A stretch of 5,493 nt of DNA from JBGSIZ01 sp041742255. Its GTDB lineage: Bacteria; Pseudomonadota; Alphaproteobacteria; Rhodobacterales; Rhodobacteraceae. Shown here in pieces: positions 1-5,253 of the stretch. Each line of letters begins with the position of its first letter. The first letter of the stretch is position 1. The stretch covers positions 1-5,493 of the forward strand of contig JBGSIZ010000097.1 in NCBI GenBank assembly GCA_041742255.1, given 5' to 3'. Position numbers and translations under genes: made by a program. Below the pieces are notes generated by a model. The model saw only the letters and a list, made by a program, of their open reading frames with translations, made no database searches and was not told where the DNA came from.

Positions 1-349
1 GGCCCGCGCGATTGCCGAGGCCCCCGGGGATCTGGTGTTGATCCTGACCGGGTCCGCCACGTCCGACAGCCACGACACCGCCCCGCAGGCCCTTCGCGTG
101 GCGGGTGGCACCGTGGTGCAATACGGGATGCCCGTAGACCCCGGCAACCTGTTGTTTCTGGGCCAATATGAACAAAAACCCGTGATCGGATTGCCCGGTT
201 GTGCCCGGTCGCCTGCCTTGAACGGGGCCGATTGGGTGCTGGAACGGGTGGTGTGCGGCGTGCCTGTGACCCCTGCGGACATTGCCGATATGGGCGTTGG
301 TGGCCTGCTCAAGGAAATCACCAGCCGCCCGCGTCCTCGCCAGCCCTGA
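1..349 (+). CDS. Molybdopterin-binding domain protein, C-terminal part (5' end outside the window)
   Basis: This is the last ~115 codons of a gene, in frame from base 2 and ending at TGA 347-349. The visible protein looks like the C-terminal half of a MoaB/Mog-type molybdopterin-binding domain (MoCF_biosynth family). The segments LVLILTGSATSDSHDT, GGTVVQYGMPVDPGNLL and VIGLPGCARSPALNGADW match the glycine-rich substrate-binding loops of that fold: the TGSxSxxxxD loop, the GMPVDPG turn and the GLPG loop. I recognise this as a stand-alone molybdopterin-binding protein of about 340 residues that often sits next to cox-type genes in Rhodobacterales. That is from memory; the N-terminal part is not visible. 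Its likely role is molybdenum cofactor handling or maturation for the hydroxylase encoded downstream. It lies 116 nt before coxS in the same direction, so co-transcription is plausible. Alternatives are a MobA/MoeA-like fusion or a CinA-like protein. The domain call is firm; the exact job is inferred. Confidence 0.8.
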   Translation, partial: ARAIAEAPGDLVLILTGSATSDSHDTAPQALRVAGGTVVQYGMPVDPGNLLFLGQYEQKPVIGLPGCARSPALNGADWVLERVVCGVPVTPADIADMGVGGLLKEITSRPRPRQP

Positions 350-453
350 CCCCGCCATGCTGCACCCGCAGCGCCCGACCGTGCAAATGCAGCGACGAAT
401 GGAGGTTTTCAGACTGTCATTGCCGTGATTAGCTGCCCGCAACACGAGGAATG

Positions 454-460
454 AGGGAGG
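454..460 (+). promoter_or_regulatory. Ribosome-binding site that fixes the coxS start
   Basis: AGGGAGG lies 5 nt before the ATG at 466. It overlaps an earlier in-frame ATG at 451, which has only a poorly placed AGGA directly against it. The spacing therefore selects 466 as the start. The same heptamer precedes coxL and coxM. Confidence 0.8.
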
Positions 461-465
461 ATCAC

Positions 466-951
466 ATGACACAGGTCAGAATGACCGTGAACGGCAAAGC
501 CGTGAGCGGCACTGTCGAGGGCCGCACGCTGTTGGCCGAATTTCTGCGCACCGATTTGCACCTTACCGGGACCCATATCGGCTGTGACACGTCCCAATGT
601 GGGGCCTGCGTGGTCCATGTGGATGGCAAAGCTGTCAAATCCTGCAGCATGTTCGCCGCCGAGGCCGATGGCGCCGAGATCCGCACCATCGAGGGTATGG
701 CCAATAAGGACGGCAGCCTGTCCGTCATCCAGCAAGCGTTTCAGGACCATCACGGCCTGCAATGCGGGTTTTGCACGCCGGGCATGGTGATGTCTGCGGC
801 TGCCTTGCTCAAGGACAACCCAAAGCCCACCGAACACGAGGTCCGGACCTATCTGGAAGGCAACATCTGCCGCTGCACGGGCTACCACAACATCGTCAAG
901 GCGATCCTTGCCGCCAGCGGGCAAGACCTGCCCGCGATGGCCGCCGAGTGA
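466..951 (+). CDS. coxS: Aerobic CO dehydrogenase-like (form II) small subunit, [2Fe-2S] protein
   Basis: Iron-sulfur subunit of a molybdenum hydroxylase (xanthine oxidase family), cytoplasmic, 161 residues, the usual length for CoxS. It relays electrons from the Mo site in CoxL to FAD in CoxM. The N-terminal plant-type ferredoxin domain binds one [2Fe-2S] cluster through C40, C45, C48 and C60 (CDTSQCGAC, then C after 11 residues). The C-terminal helical domain binds the second through C100, C103, C135 and C137 (QCGFCTPG and the signature GNICRCTGY). All eight cysteines are present. The start at 466 is chosen over an in-frame ATG at 451 because the Shine-Dalgarno sequence lies between them, and because homologues begin shortly before the VNGK strand. 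It is first of the S-L-M set. The family could equally serve another substrate (nicotinate, quinoline, aldehyde); the neighbours favour the cox-like form II group. Confidence 0.95.
   Translation: MTQVRMTVNGKAVSGTVEGRTLLAEFLRTDLHLTGTHIGCDTSQCGACVVHVDGKAVKSCSMFAAEADGAEIRTIEGMANKDGSLSVIQQAFQDHHGLQCGFCTPGMVMSAAALLKDNPKPTEHEVRTYLEGNICRCTGYHNIVKAILAASGQDLPAMAAE
917..935 (+). repeat. Hairpin at the 3' end of coxS
   Basis: Perfect 7-bp inverted repeat GCGGGCA / TGCCCGC around the 5-nt loop AGACC, inside the last codons of coxS (S-G-Q-D-L-P-A). No T-tract follows, so it is not a typical intrinsic terminator. It is the first of three inverted repeats within ~130 nt across the coxS-coxL junction. Confidence 0.55.
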
Positions 952-972
952 TCGTTTGACCGATTGCTGACC

Positions 973-1008
973 GACCGGGCGAGGGGACGGAGGACCCCAT
1001 GCCCGGTC
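973..1008 (+). repeat. Strong two-part hairpin in the coxS-coxL gap
   Basis: Perfect 8-bp arms GACCGGGC (973-980) and GCCCGGTC (1001-1008) enclose a second 4-bp stem, GGGG (983-986) with CCCC (995-998), across a small 2x2 internal loop (one possible G-U pair). The terminal loop is 8 nt. The structure starts 21 nt after the coxS stop. It lacks a following T-run, so it could be an mRNA-stabilising or processing element, a weak or Rho-associated pause, or a degenerate intergenic repeat. The pairing is read directly from sequence; the role is inferred. Confidence 0.6.
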
Positions 1009-1025
1009 ATTGCTGCATAATGTAA

Positions 1026-1043
1026 GGTGGGTCTTGACCCACC
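1026..1043 (+). repeat. Palindromic element GGTGGGTC-TT-GACCCACC upstream of coxL
   Basis: A perfect 8+2+8 inverted repeat; as RNA it would form a ~7-bp stem with a CTTG loop. It ends 7 nt before the coxL Shine-Dalgarno sequence. The left flank TGTAA is not matched on the right (CCCCC). It resembles the GGTGGG...CCCACC palindromes that I recall as dispersed intergenic repeats in Rhodobacterales, but that needs a genome search. It could also be an operator or a structure that affects coxL translation. Confidence 0.55.
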
Positions 1044-1050
1044 CCCCATC

Positions 1051-1057
1051 AGGGAGG
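1051..1057 (+). promoter_or_regulatory. Ribosome-binding site of coxL
   Basis: AGGGAGG is 7 nt before the ATG at 1065. It is identical in core to the coxS and coxM sites. Confidence 0.8.
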
Positions 1058-1064
1058 ACGACAA

Positions 1065-3428
1065 ATGCCCAAGGATCACGGAATTGGCGCGAGTTCAAAG
1101 CGCCGCGAGGACGTTCGGTTTCTGACCGGAAAAGGCAATTACACCGACGATATCAACATCTACGGTCAGGCTTATGTGTATTTCCTGCGTTCGGATGTGG
1201 CCCATGCCATTCTGAACAAGGTGGACACCGCCGCCGCCAGTGAGATGCCGGGCGTCGTTCAGATTTTCACCGGGGCCGATTTTGCCGTCATTGGCGGGTT
1301 GCCGTGCGGGTGGCAGATCACCGACCGGTTCGGTCAGGTGATGCAAGAGCCAAAGCACCCCGTGCTGGCCCATGGCAAGGTGCGTCATGTAGGCGACCCC
1401 ATCGCCGCCGTGGTCGCCGACACCTATGCCCAGGCCCGTGATGCCGCCGAGGCCATCGTTCTGGACCTGACCGAATTGCCCGCCGTGGTGAACATGAAGG
1501 ACGCCGTCAAGGAGGGTGCGCCCAAGGTCCACGACGATCTGACGTCGAACCTGTGCTACGACTGGGGCTTTGTCGAGGACAACAAGGCCGCCGTGGACGC
1601 CGCCATCAAATCCGCCGCCCACGTCACCACCCTTGAACTGGTCAACAACCGCCTGATCGCCAATCCGATGGAGCCCCGGGTGGCTGTGGGCGATTACAGT
1701 GCCGCCAATGGCGAACACACCCTGTATACCACCAGCCAGAACCCCCATGTGATCCGCCTGTTGATGGGGGCCTTTGTTCTGGGCATCCCGGAACACAAGC
1801 TGCGTGTGGTGGCCCCCGATGTTGGCGGCGGTTTTGGCACCAAGATCTTTCACTATGCCGAAGAAGCGTTCTGCACCTTTGCCGCCAAGGCCGTGGGCCG
1901 CCCCGTCAAATGGACCGCCAGCCGGTCCGAAGCGTTCATGTCCGACGCCCATGGCCGCGACCATGTGACCAAGATCGAACTGGCGCTGGACAAGGACAAC
2001 AATTTCACCGCCGTGCGCACCGAAACCTATGCCAACATGGGCGCCTATCTGTCCACGTTCGCGCCGTCCGTTCCCACATGGCTGCACGGCACCTTGATGG
2101 CGGGCAATTACAAGACCCCGCTGGTCTATGTGAACGTCAAGGCTGTGTTCACCAACACCGTTCCTGTGGACGCCTACCGCGGGGCAGGCCGCCCCGAGGC
2201 CACCTATCAGTTGGAGCGGGTGATTGACATGGCCGCCCGTGAGCTGGGCGTTGATCCGATTGCCCTGCGCCGCCAGAATTTCATCACCGAGTTCCCCTAT
2301 GCCACGCCGGTGGCCGTGGAATACGACACCGGCGACTATGTGGCCACGATGGACAAGCTGGAGGAGATCGGCGATCTGGCGGGCTTTGCCGCGCGTCGCA
2401 AGGCGTCCGAGGCCAAGGGGTTGCTGCGCGGTCTGGGCGTCAATTGCTATATCGAGGCCTGCGGCATCGCGCCCTCTAACCTTGTGGGCCAGTTGGGCGC
2501 GCGGGCGGGCCTGTATGATGCGGCCACCGTCCGCGTCAACGCCACCGGGTCGATCAGCGTGATGGTCGGGGCCCACAGCCACGGTCAGGGTCACGAGACA
2601 TCGTTCCCGCAAGTGATCGCGTCGATGATCGGCATTCCGGAAGATCAGATCGACATCGTGCATGGCGACAGTTCCAAGATCCCGTTCGGCATGGGCACCT
2701 ACGGGTCCCGGTCCATCGCGGTGTGCGGATCAGCCATGGTGCGGGCCGCCGAAAAGGTGATCCGCAAGGCCAAAAAGATCGCGGCCCACCTGCTGGAAGC
2801 CTCGGACGCCGATATTGAACTGAAGGACGGCAAGTTCACGGTCGCGGGCACGGACAAATCGGTGGATTGGGCAGGCGTTACGCTCGCCGCCTATGTGCCG
2901 CACAACTATCCGCTGGCCGATATGGAACCGGGGCTGGAGGAAACGGCGTTCTACGACCCGGCCAACTTTACCTACCCCTCGGGTGCCTATGCCTGTGAGG
3001 TCGAGGTGGACCCCGACACTGGCAAGGTCACCATCGAGCGGTTTAGCGCGGCGGACGATTTCGGCAACATCATCAACCCGATGATCGTGTCGGGCCAAGT
3101 GCATGGCGGGATCGGGCAGGGGATCGGTCAGGCCCTGTTGGAGGCCTGCGTTTATGACGAAAACGGCCAGCTGCAATCGGCCAGCTACATGGATTATGCG
3201 ATGCCGCGCGCTGATGATGTGCCGTTCTACACGGTCGATCATTCCTGTGCGACGCCATGCACCCACAATCCATTGGGCGTCAAAGGTTGCGGCGAAGCAG
3301 GGGCGATCGGATCGCCGCCGGCCGTGGTCAACGCCGTGATTGACGCGCTGCACTCGGGCGGCAGGAAAATCGCCCATATCGATATGCCGCTCAGCCCCGC
3401 CCGGGTCTGGGCCGCGATGAACCAATAG
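1065..3428 (+). CDS. coxL: Aerobic CO dehydrogenase-like (form II) large subunit, molybdenum hydroxylase catalytic subunit
   Basis: Catalytic subunit of 787 residues, a normal length for CoxL. It binds the molybdopterin cytosine dinucleotide cofactor and the substrate. Order along the protein: N-terminal hammerhead domain (about residues 15-140, with the VRHVGDPIAAVVADT segment), then the two molybdenum-binding domains. Visible cofactor motifs are GGGFGTK (254-260), AYRGAGR (370-376, bases 2172-2192), HGQGHET (506-512) and GCGEAG with the conserved base Glu at E744 (bases 3294-3296). AYRGAGR replaces the form I AYxCSFR loop whose cysteine carries the Cu-S bridge in the Oligotropha enzyme, so this subunit cannot hold that CuSMo centre in the same way. 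It is therefore form II, whose physiological substrate is unsettled. Roseobacter isolates with only form II have been reported not to oxidise CO. The ATG at 1065 is supported by AGGGAGG 7 nt upstream. The stop codon overlaps the coxM ribosome-binding site. The family assignment is firm; the CO substrate is not. Confidence 0.94.
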   Translation: MPKDHGIGASSKRREDVRFLTGKGNYTDDINIYGQAYVYFLRSDVAHAILNKVDTAAASEMPGVVQIFTGADFAVIGGLPCGWQITDRFGQVMQEPKHPVLAHGKVRHVGDPIAAVVADTYAQARDAAEAIVLDLTELPAVVNMKDAVKEGAPKVHDDLTSNLCYDWGFVEDNKAAVDAAIKSAAHVTTLELVNNRLIANPMEPRVAVGDYSAANGEHTLYTTSQNPHVIRLLMGAFVLGIPEHKLRVVAPDVGGGFGTKIFHYAEEAFCTFAAKAVGRPVKWTASRSEAFMSDAHGRDHVTKIELALDKDNNFTAVRTETYANMGAYLSTFAPSVPTWLHGTLMAGNYKTPLVYVNVKAVFTNTVPVDAYRGAGRPEATYQLERVIDMAARELGVDPIALRRQNFITEFPYATPVAVEYDTGDYVATMDKLEEIGDLAGFAARRKASEAKGLLRGLGVNCYIEACGIAPSNLVGQLGARAGLYDAATVRVNATGSISVMVGAHSHGQGHETSFPQVIASMIGIPEDQIDIVHGDSSKIPFGMGTYGSRSIAVCGSAMVRAAEKVIRKAKKIAAHLLEASDADIELKDGKFTVAGTDKSVDWAGVTLAAYVPHNYPLADMEPGLEETAFYDPANFTYPSGAYACEVEVDPDTGKVTIERFSAADDFGNIINPMIVSGQVHGGIGQGIGQALLEACVYDENGQLQSASYMDYAMPRADDVPFYTVDHSCATPCTHNPLGVKGCGEAGAIGSPPAVVNAVIDALHSGGRKIAHIDMPLSPARVWAAMNQ

Positions 3429-3433
3429 GGAGG
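3427..3433 (+). promoter_or_regulatory. Ribosome-binding site of coxM, overlapping the coxL stop
   Basis: AGGGAGG(GG) begins inside the TAG stop of coxL (3426-3428) and ends 8 nt before the coxM ATG at 3442. This arrangement suggests translational coupling of coxL and coxM. Confidence 0.8.
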
Positions 3434-3441
3434 GGCGAACC

Positions 3442-4230
3442 ATGTATGCCTTTGACATTGAACGACCCACATCCATTGCGGACGCCGCCCGCGCGCTATC
3501 GGGCGAAGACGCGCAGGCGTTGGGGGGTGGGCAGACCCTGATCCCGACGCTCAAGGCGCGGTTGGCGTCACCAGCCAAACTGGTCAGCCTGACCGCCATC
3601 GCCGAAATGCAAGGCGTCTGCCGGGGCGATGCAGGCGAGGTTTGTATCGGGGGGGCGACACCCCATGCGGTGGTTGCGGCGGAAACTGCGGCGACCTATC
3701 CGGCCTTGTCGGCGCTGGCGGGCCACATCGGCGATCCGGCAGTGCGCAACCGGGGCACTGTGGGTGGATCGTTGGCCAACAATGACCCGTCCGCCTGTTA
3801 TCCGGCAGCCGCCCTTGGGTCCGGGGCCACAATCCGCACGAACGCCCGGGACATTGCCGCAGATGACTATTTTCAAGGGATGTTCACCTCCGCCCTGAAC
3901 GATGGCGAAATCATCACCGAGGTGCGGTTTCCGGTGCCGGAAAAGGCGAATTACCAGAAATTTGTGCAGCCCGCGTCGCGATTCGCGTTGGTCGGTGTGT
4001 TTGTTGCCAAATATGCGGACGGCGTGCGGGTGGCGGTAACCGGCGCGTCCGAAGGCGGCGTCTTCCGCTGGTCCGAGGCCGAGGCGGCGTTGAGCGCCGA
4101 TTTCTCTGCTGCGGCACTGGACGCACTGACCGTGCCCGCCGACGGGATGATCGGCGATCTGCACGGAACGCCCGATTATCGTGCCCATCTGGTCACGGTG
4201 ATGACGAAACGGGCGGTGACCGCCGCCTGA
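3442..4230 (+). CDS. coxM: Aerobic CO dehydrogenase-like (form II) medium subunit, FAD-binding protein
   Basis: FAD-binding subunit of the molybdenum hydroxylase, 262 residues, slightly short of the ~270-290 usual for CoxM. It accepts electrons from the CoxS clusters and passes them to an external acceptor. The N-terminal FAD-binding domain (PCMH/VAO-type fold, about 1-160) has ALGGGQTLIPTLKARL, where GGGQT (28-32) stands for the AGGHS FAD-contact loop of the Oligotropha subunit. RNRGTVGGSLANNDPSA (102-118) follows, with TVGG (106-109) equivalent to TIGG. The C-terminal CO_deh_flav_C-type domain begins near KFVQPASRFALVGV (173-186), where the conserved aromatic/basic segment is KFVQPASR. The gene starts 13 nt after the coxL stop with an overlapping ribosome-binding site, so it is the third gene of the S-L-M unit. 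No coxD/E/F/G-type accessory gene follows; the next gene (infC) is convergent. Confidence 0.93.
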   Translation: MYAFDIERPTSIADAARALSGEDAQALGGGQTLIPTLKARLASPAKLVSLTAIAEMQGVCRGDAGEVCIGGATPHAVVAAETAATYPALSALAGHIGDPAVRNRGTVGGSLANNDPSACYPAAALGSGATIRTNARDIAADDYFQGMFTSALNDGEIITEVRFPVPEKANYQKFVQPASRFALVGVFVAKYADGVRVAVTGASEGGVFRWSEAEAALSADFSAAALDALTVPADGMIGDLHGTPDYRAHLVTVMTKRAVTAA

Positions 4231-4243
4231 CCATGGCAAAGGC

Positions 4244-4262
4244 GGGGGGCTGTCTGCCCCCC
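4244..4262 (+). terminator. GC-rich hairpin after coxM, possible end of the cox transcript
   Basis: Perfect 7-bp arms GGGGGGC (4244-4250) and GCCCCCC (4256-4262) around TGTCT, starting 13 nt after the coxM stop. Position and stability fit a transcript end. No T-run follows (GGCGTTCCC), so it is not a canonical intrinsic terminator and may instead protect the 3' end. Confidence 0.45.
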
Positions 4263-4291
4263 GGCGTTCCCTTCGGGACCGCTCCCCCCGA

Positions 4292-4351
4292 GGATATTTG
4301 AGGCACAAAGGCTGCACGACCCGCTTGTGTGCCTTTGTGCCTCAAATATCC
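4292..4351. repeat. Large inverted repeat with perfect 21-bp arms between convergent coxM and infC
   Basis: Arms at 4292-4312 and 4331-4351 are exact reverse complements (core GATATTTGAGGCACAAAGG) around an 18-nt loop. Complementarity continues outward with bulges through C-rich 4282-4290 and G-rich 4353-4361. Transcribed from either side it would give a long stable hairpin. The CCCCCGAGGATATTTGAGG arm resembles a dispersed intergenic sequence that I recall from Rhodobacterales genomes, so two copies inserted head to head is one explanation. It could separate the two convergent transcripts or be an RNase III target. No open frame of interest and no transposase lies inside it. Confidence 0.75.
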
Positions 4352-4375
4352 CGGGGGAGGGCGCCGCAGGTGCCC

Positions 4376-4442
4376 GGGGGCAGAGCCCCCAAAACAGGGT
4401 TGCGGACAGAGAACCCAAAAACAGGGTTGCGGGCAGAGCCCC
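4376..4442. repeat. Short degenerate tandem repeat with GGGC-AGA-GCCC hairpins
   Basis: The segments 4391-4411 and 4418-4438 match at 20 of 21 positions (AAAACAGGGTTGCGG, A or G, CAGAG), with a period of 27 nt. An earlier partial unit (4376-4394) shares GGGGCAGAGCCCC and the AAAA run. The first and last units can fold as hairpins with the same AGA loop: GGGGGC/GCCCCC at 4376-4390, and GGGC/GCCC at 4431-4441. The middle unit has lost the stem (GGACAGAGAACC). No coding role is apparent. Confidence 0.6.
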
Positions 4443-4457
4443 TAGTTATCGAAGGCG

Positions 4458-4489
4458 AAAATGCAAAAGGCCGCCCGGTGGCGGCCTTT
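4458..4489 (-). terminator. Intrinsic terminator of infC
   Basis: On the minus strand a perfect 10-bp stem AAAGGCCGCC / GGCGGCCTTT (4489-4480 with 4475-4466) and a 4-nt loop are followed by TTTTGCATTTT (4468-4458). The stem lies 23 nt past the infC stop. The plus-strand reading (TTTGTTGTG after the stem) is weaker, but the element might also stop read-through from coxM. Confidence 0.85.
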
Positions 4490-4512
4490 GTTGTGTCAAG
4501 CAGTTGCGGCTG

Positions 4513-5055
4513 TTACCGCGCCGGGCCGATCATCATGACCATTTGACGGCCTTCCATCTTTGGCATGTTTTCGATCTTGCCTTCGCCTTCGATGTCGGCG
4601 GCGATCCGTTCCAGAAGGTCGCGCCCCAGATCCTGGTGGGCCATTTCCCGGCCACGGAACCGCAAGGTGATCTTTACCTTGTCGCCGCCTTCCAGAAACT
4701 TGATGACCGAGCGCATCTTGACGTCGTAATCATGGGTATCAGTTCCCGGACGGAACTTGATCTCTTTGATTTCGATGACTTTTTGCTTTTTGCGCGCTTC
4801 GGCCTCTTTTTTCTGAGACTCGTATTTGTATTTGCCGAAGTCCATGATCTTGCACACGGGGGGTTCGGCGTTGGGCGAGATTTCGACGAGGTCGAGGCCC
4901 GCCTCTTCGGCCATTTGCAGGGCGCGTTCGGGCGTCACGACGCCAACGTTTTCGCCATCGGCGCCAATCAGGCGGATTTCAGGCGACCGGATGCGTTCAT
5001 TGATGCGGGGGCCTGATTCACGCACCGGGGGTGCGTTGTGTGGTCTGCGGGCTAT
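4513..5055 (-). CDS. infC: Translation initiation factor IF-3, with a probable AUA start codon
   Basis: IF-3 binds the 30S subunit, prevents 50S joining and checks start codon and initiator tRNA. From the proposed start the protein has 180 residues, the same length as E. coli IF-3. The N-terminal domain (about 15-80) has GPRINERIR, EIRLIG, EAGLDLVEISPNAEPPVCKI and the IF-3 signature KIMDFGKYKYESQK (69-82). A lysine-rich helical linker (82-98) leads to the C-terminal domain (about 99-180) with FRPGTDTHDYDVK, KITLRFRGREMAHQ and MPKMEGRQMVMMI. The frame is open far upstream (to 5334), but that extension has no family similarity and overlaps the divergent gene. The start at 5055-5053 is an ATA codon, with AAAGGA 8 nt upstream and the alphaproteobacterial N-terminus ARRPHNAPP directly after it. 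A downstream GTG (codon 11) has no such support. The gene stands alone: neither rpmI nor rplT lies before its terminator. The product is certain; the start codon is likely. Confidence 0.97.
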   Translation of the reverse strand: MARRPHNAPPVRESGPRINERIRSPEIRLIGADGENVGVVTPERALQMAEEAGLDLVEISPNAEPPVCKIMDFGKYKYESQKKEAEARKKQKVIEIKEIKFRPGTDTHDYDVKMRSVIKFLEGGDKVKITLRFRGREMAHQDLGRDLLERIAADIEGEGKIENMPKMEGRQMVMMIGPAR

Positions 5056-5063
5056 GGCCTTTG

Positions 5064-5069
5064 TCCTTT
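5064..5069 (-). promoter_or_regulatory. Ribosome-binding site supporting the AUA start of infC
   Basis: AAAGGA on the minus strand is separated by 8 nt from the ATA codon at 5055-5053. No ATG, GTG or TTG in the infC frame lies at a proper distance from it. Confidence 0.75.
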
Positions 5070-5086
5070 CGGTGGTTTCATGATGT

Positions 5087-5117
5087 GGCCTGCAAAATAG
5101 GCCCGGTGGGCCGCAGG
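5087..5117 (-). promoter_or_regulatory. Foldable leader of infC with two competing hairpins
   Basis: On the minus strand, CCTGC and GCAGG (5117-5113 and 5093-5089) can close a structure holding the hairpin GGCCC-ACC-GGGCC (5112-5100). The alternative hairpin GGCCT-7 nt-AGGCC (5103-5099 and 5091-5087) uses some of the same bases, so the two exclude each other. The region ends 17 nt before the infC ribosome-binding site. Switching or attenuation is only an inference; stems of 5 bp are common in GC-rich DNA. Confidence 0.3.
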
Positions 5118-5253
5118 TGCAACCGTCAAATGCGCCGATTGCCCGTTGGCGGGGCCGCAATGCGGAATATCTTTCACTTTTGCGTAACATCTGGCATATG
5201 CGCGTCAGCCTCACACAAGTGGGCCAAGGGAAGATTTGAGAAGGACGTCTGAC
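5118..5253. other. Divergent intergenic region between infC and the GTG-start gene
   Basis: This stretch should hold promoters for both divergent genes. It is locally AT-richer around 5160-5200 (GGAATATCTTTCACTTTTGC and GCATATGC), which is where promoter elements are most likely. I could not identify a convincing -35/-10 pair with normal spacing on either strand, so none is called. Confidence 0.5.
5241..5245 (+). promoter_or_regulatory. Ribosome-binding site fixing the GTG start at 5254
   Basis: AAGGA is 8 nt before GTG 5254-5256. No in-frame ATG occurs in the visible part of this gene, so the site decides the start. Confidence 0.75.

Noticed and set aside
451..465. Upstream ATG adding five residues (MREDH) to CoxS
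   Set aside because: The AGGGAGG site lies inside these codons, 5 nt before the ATG at 466, so it serves the later start.
350..465. Promoter for coxS in the 116-nt gap
   Set aside because: I found no -35/-10 pair with acceptable sequence and spacing. Co-transcription with the upstream gene remains possible.
409..1098. 229-codon minus-strand frame over coxS and the gap
   Set aside because: It is antisense to coxS, whose eight cluster cysteines are intact. It has no domain and no convincing start.
1095..2663. 522-codon open frame antisense to coxL
   Set aside because: This is a mirror of GCC/GGC-rich coding. It has a Gly/His/Val-biased translation without a recognisable domain and fully overlaps a well-supported coxL.
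1065..3428. True Cu/Mo carbon monoxide dehydrogenase (form I)
   Set aside because: The active-site loop is AYRGAGR without the Cu-ligating cysteine, and the gene order is S-L-M, both characteristic of form II.
2730..4317. Long minus-strand frames (289 and 249 codons) opposite coxL and coxM
   Set aside because: They are Arg/Gly/His-rich shadow frames of GC-rich genes with no recognisable motifs.
4313..4330. Insertion sequence or transposon ends suggested by the 21-bp inverted repeats
   Set aside because: Only 18 nt separate the arms, there is no transposase, and no flanking target duplication is visible. A hairpin-type repeat is more likely.
4391..4438. CRISPR array suggested by the two 21-nt repeats
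   Set aside because: There are only two close copies with a 6-nt spacer and no cas genes. This is a tandem repeat, not an array.
4327..5016. 229-codon plus-strand frame opposite infC
   Set aside because: It is antisense to a certain IF-3 gene and begins inside the inverted-repeat region. The Phe/Asp-rich translation is the complement of Lys/Glu-rich IF-3 codons.
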